From contig OZ020305.1 in NCBI GenBank assembly GCA_963971305.1, forward strand, positions 11,875,001-11,939,000: a stretch of 64,000 nucleotides of DNA, written 5' to 3'. The stretch's first letter is position 1, and every line of letters begins with the position of its first letter. The notes beneath the pieces are model-generated. The model saw nothing but the letters and a program-made list of their open reading frames with translations, did no database searches and had not been told where the DNA came from. Origin of the DNA: Arcuatula senhousia. Its lineage: Eukaryota > Mollusca > Bivalvia > Mytilida > Mytilidae. Positions 54,525 through 64,000 of this stretch are shown in pieces. The translations under genes were made by a program, and so were the position numbers.

Positions 54525-56082
54525 TGGGCCATTTTCCTATTCAAAATCGCAAAGGAAAATGAAAAAACAAAAAGGAAAATGGGTCGTTTTCCTATTCAAA
54601 ATAAAAATTAAAAATAATTTGAAAAAAATAATTTTGAAAAAAAAATAAAAGGAAAATGAATAACAAAAAGGAAAATGGGCCATTTTCCTATTCAAAATCG
54701 AACAGGAAAATGAAAAACGAAAAGGAAAATGGGTCATTTTCCTATTCAAAATTAAAAAAAAAAATCGAAAAAAAAAATTTTGAAAAAAAAATTGAAAAGA
54801 AAAATGAATAACGAAAAGGAAAATGGGCCATTTTCCTATTCAAAATCGAAAAGGAAAATGAAAAACGAAAAGGGAAATGAATAACGAAAAGGAAAATGAG
54901 TCATTTTCCTATTCAAAATCGAAAAGGAAAACGAAAAACGAAAAGGAAAATGGGTCATTTTCATATTCAAAATCGAAAAAAAAAAAAAAAATCGAAAAAA
55001 AAATTTTGAAAAAAAAAATTGAAAAGGAAAATGAATAACAAAAAGGCAAATGGGTCATTTTCCTATTCAAAATCTTAAAAAAAAAAAAAAAAATCGAAAA
55101 AAAAAAATTTGAAAAAAAAAATTGAAAAGGAAAATGAATAACGAAAAGGAAAATGGGCCATTTTCCTATTCAAAATCGAAAAGGAAAATGAAAAACGAAA
55201 AGGAAAATGAATAACGAAAAGGAAAATGAGTCATTTTCCTATTCAAAATCGAAAAGGAAAATGAAAAACGTAAAGGAAAATGGGTCATTTTCCTATTCAA
55301 AATCGAAAAGGAAAATGAAAAACGAAAAAGAAAATGGGTCATTTTCCTATTCAAAATCTTAAAAAAAAAAATCGAAAAAAAAAATTTTGAAAAAAAAAAA
55401 TTGAAAAGGAAAATGAATAACGAAAAGGAAAATGGGCCATTTTCCTATTCAAAATCGAGAAGGAAAATGAAAAACGAAAAGGAAAATGGGCCATTTTCCT
55501 ATTCAAAATCGAACAGGAAAATGAAAAACGAAAAGGAAAATGGGTCATTTTCCTATTCAAAATCTAAAAAAAAAAATCGAAAAAAAAATATTGAAAAAAA
55601 TTTTTTTAAAAGGGAAATGAATAACGAAAAGGAAAATGGGCCATTTTCCTATTCAAAATCGAAAAGGAAAATGAAAAACGAAAAGGAAAATGAATAACGA
55701 AAAGGAAAATGAGTCTTTTTCCTATTCAAAATCGAAAAGGAAAATGAAAAACGAAAAGGAAAATGGGCCATTTTCCTATTCAAAATCGAAAAGGAAAATG
55801 AAAAACGAAAAGGAAAATGAATAACGAAAAGGAAAATGAGTCATTTTCCTATTCAAAATCGAAAAGGAAAATGAAAAACGAAAAGGAAAATGAATAACGA
55901 AAAGGAAAATGAGTCATTTTCCTATTCAAAATCGAAAAGGAAAATGAAAAACGAAAAGGAAAATGGGTCATTTTCCTATTCAAAATCTAAAAACAAAAAA
56001 AAAATCGAAAAAAAAAAATTTGAAAAAAAATATTTGAAAAACGAAAAACGAAAAACGAAAAGGAAAATCACTTGTGTTAGGT
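54525..56082. repeat. solitary arm of the foldback satellite
   Basis: Same modules as 25427-29459, in the same orientation, ending with AACGAAAAACGAAAAACG, GGAAAATCACTTGTGTTAGGT at 56082. Flank beyond is ACTATAAC. No opposite arm in the window. The left edge (GGGCCATTTTCC near 54527) lies within a module, suggesting truncation. Confidence 0.88.
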
Positions 56083-56255
56083 ACTATAACATCCAATGGA
56101 ATGAAGGCAGAAGATCGAGAAATATTCATTAACCTTCCGGAAACTGTTCATGGACACCTTAAGCGACACTTAAAAAGATCCATTCCAATACATTACAACT
56201 AAATCATCTGCATGCAGCCTCATCTTTCGATCCAAGTTCTATTGCAAGAGACCAT

Positions 56256-56591
56256 ATGCATGTAATTGATGCCTGCTCAAGGATATTGACCAGAACACAA
56301 ACAATTCATAAAGTCATGAAATGGTTAAAATACGTATCCGCAACTATGGACATACCGATTCAACATATGCATGCTATGAATGAGGTAGAAAAGCAGATCA
56401 AACCCTACAGAGTATGTACCACAACAGTACCGTCTGTTACTGGCACGGTTGTCCCAGATGTTATTCAAGAGAGACCATTAATGCAGCCAATAACATGTGC
56501 AAGTACGATCTACACCAACGATCTCGTGAACAAAATGAGTACGATGTACTTTCAAAAAGGAGGATATAACCATATAGAGAAATGGAAATGA
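56256..56591 (+). CDS. unrecognised ORF, possible exon or element relic
   Basis: 111 codons from ATG to TGA, with ordinary amino-acid composition unlike the A/T-driven frames elsewhere (ICAST..., VTGTVVPDVIQERP, HAMNEVEKQIKPYRV). No motif I recognise and no clear splice pair or poly(A) signal. It begins 174 bp after the solitary satellite arm. The following 56627-57007 frame is Lys/Arg-rich and overlaps degenerate GATTAGGATTAGGGTT words; I give it little weight. Confidence 0.3.
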   Translation: MHVIDACSRILTRTQTIHKVMKWLKYVSATMDIPIQHMHAMNEVEKQIKPYRVCTTTVPSVTGTVVPDVIQERPLMQPITCASTIYTNDLVNKMSTMYFQKGGYNHIEKWK

Positions 56592-58086
56592 GCTTTTGAC
56601 AAAGAACTGGAAAAGGATACAACACTTTGCGACTTTGTGAACTCTTTAAAGTTAAAAAAAGCGAGAAGAAATCGTGTATGGATAAGCCATACAAGGGGAC
56701 GAATAACAGCACAGGAGTCTATAAAGGGCGAATAAAAAAAAGATGGTTCAGGGTCGGGATCCTGATAAGGGCTATGGTTAAAGATAGGATGAAGATTAGG
56801 ATTAGGGTTGGAGATGGGAGTAAAGTTATACAACAACACAAGAATACAAGCATAATCACAATTCAAGATCCCATTAAGGTCCACACTTATACAAAAGAGC
56901 ATAAAGGCCGACAAAGAAGAAGAATTCAGGTTTGGGTAAGCCATTCAAGCACAGGGAACATTAATGGCGAAACTAGCAAAATAAAAGAGAGAGAGAGTAA
57001 GGTTTAGGATTAAGGTTAGCGTAAGAAATAGTGTTAGATTTCAAAACAAAAAACTGAGAATAAACTATATAAAGGGACAAAAGAAAAGACGAAAAACGGT
57101 ACGTAGTACATGATTGTACTCGTTTAAAGTAAAAGATACATAAGGTGACAGGTGTTGCCAATTGTTTAAACTTTGCTCCAGGCGTCACCAATAGGTTTGA
57201 CCTTTAGTGCACTGAAAATTAAAAGTAAATTCTTACCTATGTATAAAGACGTCTTATATTACTAACGTTAATAATGTCTATAAACCCAATTTTGTTCGCG
57301 TAAGCTATATTGGCTGCATGTGTTTTTTCAGAACATCTTTAAGTTATAATTTTTTTTTATTATTTTAACTCTAATTTGCAAAATTATACCCATAAGGGTC
57401 AAGTAAAATTCAAAATATAGAACATATTTGCAATTCATACGAAACAAAACAACGTACTTTAACAAAGTCCAATTAGAACTTTGATCGATATTCACCCTAT
57501 CGTAACAGTTCCTATAAACAATTTAAAGGGTCTTGGATTTCTTTAAAAGAATATATTTACTCCAATTTTTGTTAAAAAAAATAATTTAATGGACATGAAA
57601 AAAAATTATCAATTAAAAAAAAATCAGATTTGCGAATTTAAAAAAAGGAACAATTTAGATACATTGAGAAGGCAATTATACTTTGTAATATTTAGCTGCT
57701 ATTGCATATATGAAGCTAGAACAATGTTCAAATTCCACAGTAGCCAACTAATAACTACTGATTAAAAAGTAGAGCGGGAAATGTATACAGGACAGCTATA
57801 CATGTAGAAAACTGCATAAAAATCAGTAGACATTGAGACAGGTCAACTCTGCCCCTATCGCTTGACAAAGAGTAACCAATAAAATGGTGAAAACACTTAC
57901 ACAAGACAGATACTTTTGAAGATTAGAAGAAAATCAACGACAAAAGTAAGTGGAAAGACAAGAGCATAAACAGGAAAAAAAATGGAATGATATACATATG
58001 CACCCATTTAAAATATACAAGATAAGGTAGATTTTACTTTACTTCAGTTACCGATTTAAACTGACATTTTATTTTAAACTTCTGTA
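56592..58086. other. intergenic, A/T-rich
   Basis: No supported gene. 56785-56815 and 57000-57020 have short TTAGGATTAGGGTT-like runs. Confidence 0.4.
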
Positions 58087-60290
58087 CCTAACATGACATG
58101 TTTATTAAATCCAAAACTTTTAAAATTCACGTGCTATGATTTGTTTTACAACAAAGTAAAGACGTTTACTCTTTACTTGGTATATTTGGCTTCCACTTTT
58201 AATATCCCGATTATTTACTTTTTTTCCTTCTTTTACCAAAATACTGACCAAAAATATCTTGGATATCGAAATTACTCACTAGCAATGACCAGAACCCAGG
58301 ATTCAAAGTTCCAGGGGGGCCTTGACATCCCCACCCTCCATGGCCAGAAAACCGCGTTCCACATTTTTGACGCTTGGCAGACCACTCATAGCTCATACTA
58401 TTTAGATCCTAGTTATGGCCATCGGGTACTACATTATATGAAAAACAAGAATGACGATAGAGACTACTGTATGCCCTAGGCCTAAGACCATCCATCTGCC
58501 CAAGGAATCAGTTAGAACTGAATGTTCAGAGATGGGGAAAGTAGACCATGCAGAAACACATTCTAAGTCATAAGTCACAAACGAAATATTACAGCAAAGT
58601 CCTAACAGTACCACATGCAATGCAGGGAAAATGCCCTAGACCAATTAGTGGTGGGCACAGTTATTTAAGTTAAGGGGTGTAAAAAATGCTGATGTTGTTT
58701 TTTACGAAATGTTTTGAGGTGTTTTAAACGTCTTATCCTAAGATGACATGTTTTTTAAATTTAAAACTTTTAAAATTCACGTGCGATGATTTGTTTTACA
58801 ACGAAGTAAATACCTTTACTCTTTACTTGTGATATTTGGCTACCATTTTTTTGTATCCCGATTATTCACTGTATTTCTGTTTTACTAAAATACTGACAAG
58901 CATGACAAGCATGATAATATGGACACAAAATTACTCACTGGGAATGACAAGAACCCAGGATTCAGAGTTTCTTGGGGCCTTGACCGCCTCTCCCATCTGG
59001 ACTCGAAAACTGCGTTCATAATTATTTTTTCACATCGCTACTCTCGGCAAACCACTAATAGGTCATACTATTTAGATCTTACTGTCTGTAAAGGGTAGTC
59101 TGGAGAACAGAAATTCTTAATTTCTTTCTTCATGTTGGAGCTTGAACCTTTGAAATGTTTGCCAATTTTATCTTTGCATAAAAACGTAACTAAATCACAA
59201 AAAGAGTAAAAAAATGGCTTACCTCTTAGATAAATTAAGCAAAATCACTTTGCTAGTTTTTACCATAGTAAATGGCAGCCATATTTGGGGATGCCAAATT
59301 GTCAATAATCACTTTTTTTGTACAATTTTAGAATATCATTCAGATCACAGATATATTTTGTGTTCAACTTGTTTTTGTTTACATCTTGGAGTGGACTTTG
59401 ACGTCATGTGACGTCACAATAGAAATTGACAATTTTCCTGCCATTTTTTTTTACAATGGGAAATCTCCATAGGCTTGCAAATATCTGAATTTTCAGGAAA
59501 TGTATTGAACTTTCTGTAAAGTTGTTATATTTTCTAACTACGTCTCTTTGATACTAATAAGATTATGTAAACAAATTAAAGCTAAATTATTTTAGAAAAA
59601 AATATTTTTGATTTTTTTCATAGACGATCTTCCAAAAGTGCCATTCCGGTCACGACAGGTCAATGGGGGTAATATGGCGGCTTTTTTAAAGGAGAGCACA
59701 GGGACTGAATTATTCTATCAATCTATAAAATGGGTTTTCAAATGGAAAACAACCACACATGAAATGAATTAATTTGTTTCACTCGGAGGGTCCTTTCAAA
59801 CCAATTCATTTACACTTAAATAATGAAATTTAAAAATTTCCTTTTACGCGCAACTGACGTCGGCAACCAGTTATCCAGTAATTTTAGGTAAGATTTCGAC
59901 AATTACCAAAAAAATCGAAATTGGAAGATCGTCTATTCTCCAGACTACCCTTTACAGACAGTAGTTATGATCATAGAGTACTACAAGATCAATCAATGAA
60001 AAACAAGAATGACGATAGAGACTACTGTTTACCCTAAGACCACTTATCTGCCCAAGGAATCAGTGAGAATTTTACGTTCAGAGATGGAGAAAGAAGACCA
60101 GAAAACCTAAATAATTCTAAGTCATGAGTCACAAACGAAATATTACAGAAAAGTCCTAACAGTACCACATGCAATGCTGGGGAAATCCCTATACCAACCA
60201 GTGGCGGACACAGGATTTTTAGTTTAGGGGTGTAAAAAATATTCATGTTGTTTTTCGCGAAATATTTGGAGGTGCTTTTTGGGGATGGAT
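58087..60290. repeat. 650-bp tandem duplication, right copy interrupted by a MITE
   Basis: Copy 1 about 58087-58735, copy 2 about 58737-60290 (offset 650). Shared landmarks: ATGACATGTTT-TTAAAT, TTTTAAAATTCACGTGC, ATGACNAGAACCCAGGATTC, TCATACTATTTAGATC, AACAAGAATGACGATAGAGA, CTGCCCAAGGAATCAGT and AGGGGTGTAAAAAAT. Frames at 58093-58479 and 58211-58620 are inside the duplication and unsupported. Confidence 0.88.
59082..59961. mobile_element. 880-bp MITE with TA duplication (Tc1/mariner-like ends)
   Basis: Terminal inverted repeats CTGTCTGTAAAGGGTAGTC...TGGAGAA (26 bp, identical) at 59082-59107 and 59936-59961, flanked by TA (59080-59081, 59962-59963). The sister duplicate reads GATCCTAGTTATGG at about 58404, the uninterrupted site. 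A second inner pair GACGATCTTCCAA (59625) / TTGGAAGATCGTC (59925) marks a nested foldback. Contains two TGACGTCA sites. No transposase. The TA duplication suggests mobilisation by a Tc1/mariner-type enzyme. Confidence 0.85.
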
Positions 60291-60635
60291 TTTTAGCAAA
60301 AACCATGACTTTTGTCAGTTTTATTGGGGAGTATACCCTGTACGGCTTTCCTTTGATCTGCGCCTGACAATATTTAAACAGCTTAGCTGAATTGGATTAC
60401 ACCAAGAAGACAAATTATCTTTAGATGAATATATTTTTGATAGAATATTTTTATTTCAAAATAAAAGGGCACATTTAAGGCATGACATGAAATTACGTAA
60501 CACAAAACATTACAGAGTAGTCTAGTGAAACAAATAGTCAATGAGGATATTGTCAGAGGTCAAAAGAAGATAAAACATAAATTTATGAATAGATGAAAAT
60601 GTGCATGAAAAGCAGCTAGCAAAGAAAAAAGTTGA
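60291..60635. other. spacer
   Basis: No gene or structure seen. Confidence 0.4.
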
Positions 60636-60639
60636 TGCT

Positions 60640-61215
60640 GAGTGAGTGAGTTGGTGTTTTACGCCCTTTACGCCAGGTTTATTGTTATTGATGACAATGG
60701 CACGTCAAACGTTTCAATATTCAAAACATATATTGATTCAAATATTACACAGAATGAAATATTGAATATATATTTAATAATGTTTTGAATATATTTTTTA
60801 CCAATTTTTGAATATATCAATGTATATATTTGTAAGTTTTTGAAGATATATTTGTAAGTTTTGAACATATATTTCAATTTTTGAATATAAAAAATTGAAG
60901 AATATTGCATTATATGTTTATTAGTTTTTAACATATTTTGAGGGTTTTCATATCTATATTTGTAAGTTAAAACATTTATTTCAATTTTAAATATAAATAT
61001 AAAAGGTATTGCATATATATGCATAAATATTGAATATAAATTATTTTCTTTTGAATATTGAAATGTTTGACCTGCAATAGATGACATTACAAGATAAGTA
61101 CTAACTTAAGACGATGAAGTTAACATGAAATGATGATGAGAAATGAAATATGGATATAGGATGGGAAAGAATTTAAAGGAACAGTAAATTTTAAGACCAC
61201 AGGAAAAGGGGAAAG
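60640..61215 (+). repeat. GAGTGAGTGAGT-headed interspersed repeat, copy 2, split by a foldback insert
   Basis: Head GTGAGTGAGTTGGTGTTTTACGCC (60641 on) and body AACATGAAATGATGATGAG, AATGAAATATGG, GGAAAAGGGGAAAGGTGG (61124 on) correspond to 24868-25090. Confidence 0.75.
60702..61075. mobile_element. A/T-rich foldback insert
   Basis: Ends TCAAACGTTTCAATATTCAAAA and TTTTGAATATTGAAATGTTTGA are inverted repeats with one mismatch over 22 bp. The interior is built of GAATATA and TATATTTGTAAGTT words in both orientations. The 60668-61087 minus frame is an artefact of this composition. Confidence 0.7.
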
Positions 61216-61284
61216 GTGGAAAGGGACAGAAAATACAGCTTTTGTGGTGCACTACTTGTCGGTCCACAAAGGGATATTTTACGT

Positions 61285-62085
61285 GCATGAAGCGTGGCAC
61301 TCGTGGTTCGCGACAAGGTTTTCTTCGTTATAGCCCGCCAACCCCGACACCCCAGTCGCTTTACGGACTAAGCGACTTGACCCGTCCCGATATCAAATTT
61401 CTGAGGTGATGCTGAAAAAATATTTTAAAAAGCGAAATCTATGTATGTGTTGGGAAAAATGATATTGCTTTTGTTAGAAAAAAAATACCAGGTTGGAAAA
61501 TTCGAGCCCCCACCATATAGAAATAATCTGTGCTTAAGTCGTTTATTGACCGACCATTTAAGCTTTAGATGGGGCGTCTTGGAATCCCCCCTCAGAATAC
61601 TTTCTTCTTAACCTCTGGTGACAGACTATTTTTTCAATCACTAATAAGATTCACGAGATTCACATAATTTCTTAAAAACGCAATGCACGAAGCGTGGCAC
61701 TCGTGGTTCGCGACCAGGTTTTCCGCATTTTAGCCCGACAACCCTGACATCACAGTCGTTTTATGTACTGATCGACTTGACTCGTCCCGATGTCAAATTT
61801 CTGAGGTGATGCTGAAAAATAATTTAAAAAAGCGAAATTTCTGTATGTGTTGGGAAAAATGATTTTGCTTTTGTTAGAAAAAAAAATACAAGGTTGGAAA
61901 ATCCGAGCCCCCACCATGTAGAAATAATTTGTGCTTAAGTCGTTTATTGACCGACCATTTAAGTTTTAGATGGGGCGGCTTGGAATCCCTCCTCAGAATA
62001 TTTTCTTCTTAACATCTGGTGACAGAATATTTTTTTCCATCACTAATAAGATTCACGAGATTCACATAATTTCTTTAAAAAACGC
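61285..62085. repeat. 400-bp tandem duplication
   Basis: GAAGCGTGGCACTCGTGGTTCGCGAC at 61289 and 61689; the copies stay similar through GATTCACGAGATTCACATAATTTC (about 61660 and 62060). Non-coding. Confidence 0.9.
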
Positions 62086-63031
62086 CAACCGCACATCTTC
62101 AAGTTAAATGGTCAGCCACTCATAAATGGAATAATAATTAATGGTTGAACAGTTTCAATAAAGGGCGTAACTCCATTAATGCAAATGAGGTAAATGCCTC
62201 ATGACGATATTGGCATTTTCTTAATGATTATGTTTTTGTCATTGTAAGAATTTGGATAAGTTCTTTGAAAAGGAAAAAGACATTGAACCAAAAGTTTCTT
62301 TACAAAGATTTAGTATTGATTAAGACAAATTGAATAACTTCGCGAGGGTCAAATGAGAATATAGTCTTGCATAGCCAATTTGCTCGTCAGGTAACGTTTA
62401 ACTACCATAAAGTTGTATGGTCAGGTCACATTGCCTTAAGCGACTCAGACCCGTGCAGAAAAAAGTTGGCCTCGCTTAAGTTGCTCTTTTACAACTTCTG
62501 TCTCATTTTATAAGATATTTTTTATTTTGGTTGTGGCCATGGAGTGAATGGGTGAATTTCCCTATATGGTTTAAAATCATAAATATTTCTTAAAAAGTGT
62601 AGATTTTATATCCCACTTTCATGACTTTAAGGTAAGAGTAGTCTATAGTTTCCCGCCATTTTTATGAGTGAAATTTAAATTATCTCTCTTTAACAAAATA
62701 TTTATTGATTTGGTAACAGAAAAACTTCCTGGTTCAAGTTTGACTTTGAAGGTAATATATGAAAGATTTGAATTGATTTGCCATAAAAGCGATATAAATA
62801 TACTGTAAATTGAAACAAGAGTTGGGTGACAACATTATTTATAAAAATATATTGTTGATAGCCGAGTTTGAAAGCTCGTTCGTCTAAAAAGTACAGACGG
62901 TCCTGTTGCTATGTTGAAACGAAACTAATAACTCCAATTGACTGTCCCCGCATCGGTAGGAATTTCATATGAAGGGCAAAATTTGTAATTTTACATAATC
63001 CTCCGAGAAAACAGATTCTTTCGGATACATC
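62086..63031. other. intergenic, A/T-rich
   Basis: No feature I can support. Confidence 0.4.
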
Positions 63032-63143
63032 ACAGGGACTTGCTTCCCTCTATGAATATTTTGTTAATAAGAGTCAATGTGCAGTTTTTTTCGTACCGCA
63101 CATTGACTTTAACAAAATATTGATAGGATGGAGCAAGTCCCTG
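63032..63143. other. 112-bp hairpin
   Basis: CAGGGACTTGCT pairs with AGCAAGTCCCTG; AATATTTTGTTAA with TTAACAAAATATT (small offset); AGTCAATGTGC with GCACATTGACT; loop near AGTTTTTTTCGTACC. Could be a small foldback element or the source of a hairpin RNA. Confidence 0.85.
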
Positions 63144-64000
63144 TGGATACATGTATATTCATTGGATATTCGGGTGCAAGAGTGCCAACAGCTCGGACCA
63201 ACTGCACTTCAAAAATAAACCACTCATATAGTTAAAAATGAAAATATAAAGTGAACCCATTCATATATATTGAATGTCAAATAAACATTACATGCATCAA
63301 TACCACCATGTATTTCTACATTTTATCCGACTTTTAAATGTCACACAAAACGATTTTTTTTTCATAATTTGTCTACGTTTTCAAAATCGCGACCGTTTAC
63401 TAAAATAGAGAAAGACATGTAGTTATTCGATTCTCGCGAAATTGGCTTATCTGAATCAGGTAATTCGAGGTCTATGGTGCAGTCAAAACTTTGCCTCGAC
63501 TTCCGGTTTAAAAATGATGACCAATTTTACTACACTCCCGCCCAGTTAAAATGTAAACTTTGCTCGATATCCTTTGCCTGTTTTGATTTACCGTTCTTGT
63601 CGACTCTAATATACATATCATGGTTATACAAACACGTAACCATTTGAAAAGTAACTATATATTAAAAATAAAAAGCTAGCTTTCAAAGTGTAGGACTCAA
63701 CTTACAGTCGTTCGAGTAGGTCTGTGGTATTGCATGATAGTGAATGCTAACGATTTTTTGTGCGACCTAATTATAATTATTTTCCTTTATGTTTCAAATT
63801 TGCTTTTCACCATAATATGTAAAAAAAGAGCAGTTTTTATATTTAAACCCAACGCTTCAAATGGGTATAAAGTGATAGGGTCGTCCATTCGTCCATTCGT
63901 CTGTCCTTCCCTTACACCACTGGGTATACCCGGCTCTTATCCACCCTTTCTCCTAAATCCCCCAAATGATTTTCATGAAATTTTCACACAAATTTTTTGA
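63144..64000. other. intergenic; end carries the CCGTCC-type repeat
   Basis: 63876-64000 reads GGGTCGTCCATTCGTCCATTCG...ATGATTTTCATGAAATTTT, like 17370-17450. The frame at the window edge (63734-64000) overlaps this repeat and is not supported as a gene. Confidence 0.45.

Noticed and set aside
56785..57020. Telomere-like GATTAGGATTAGGGTT words
   Set aside because: Too short and irregular; most likely chance or decayed simple repeat.
61285..61325. Possible tRNA around CACTCGTGGTTCGCGAC
   Set aside because: No acceptor stem or A box at the right distance; the segment is part of a 400-bp tandem duplication.

Overview
The window looks like gene-poor, repeat-dense, A/T-rich DNA from a metazoan, most likely a bivalve mollusc, perhaps a mytilid mussel. 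That identification is inferred: several interspersed repeats are ones I recognise from memory of mussel sequence, and the retroelement types (tyrosine-recombinase elements with an SGNH-hydrolase ORF, LINEs with a CFDP2-type endonuclease, tRNA-derived SINEs) fit an invertebrate. I find no intact host gene, rRNA, tRNA or CRISPR. All recognisable coding sequence belongs to mobile elements. Many long open frames are by-products of tandem repeats whose units lack stop codons.

Layout, left part. 1-2426 is the 3' end of a tyrosine-recombinase retrotransposon (Ngaro/PAT-like): recombinase C-terminus, SGNH-hydrolase ORF, then split direct repeats B1-A2-B2 with identical 306-bp B copies. It ends inside the reverse-transcriptase region of an older minus-strand LINE (2427-3873). 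4618-5396 is a 52-53-bp minisatellite carrying TTAGGGTTAG. 8272-8967 is four copies of a 174-bp unit.

The most striking structure is 9084-29459, a 20.4-kb foldback-type element. Two ~4-kb arms of satellite-like repeats lie in inverted orientation and share a terminus (ACCTAACACAAGTGATTTTCC). They are bounded outside by a perfect 9-bp direct repeat, CATATAATT. The 12-kb interior holds only older repeats (SINE, hammerhead-like remnants, palindromes) and no recognisable transposase. A third, solitary arm lies at 54525-56082.

Middle part. After a degenerate plus-strand LINE tail (30290-31330), a 46-bp minisatellite, a MITE-like inverted repeat and a 21-bp palindromic minisatellite, 40967-51236 is a nest of elements. 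The outermost is a minus-strand LTR retrotransposon with identical ~580-bp LTRs, 4-bp flanking repeats, primer-binding-like and polypurine tracts, and a single Gag-like ORF (N-terminal CCHC knuckle, coiled coil, Arg/Gly-rich tail). A TIR element (42583-50657) inserted at its 5' LTR/leader boundary. That element contains a split SINE and a rearranged second tyrosine-recombinase-type retroelement (44497-49550) with a broken gag-like frame.

Right part. There are tandem repeats (52.5-53.2 kb), an inverted copy of the 21-bp minisatellite, the solitary satellite arm, an unrecognised ORF at 56.3 kb, and a 650-bp tandem duplication. One copy of that duplication is interrupted by an 880-bp TA-flanked MITE, and its sister copy preserves the empty site. 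Further on are a foldback insert, a 400-bp tandem duplication and a 112-bp hairpin. The window reads as layered insertions rather than cooperating genes.
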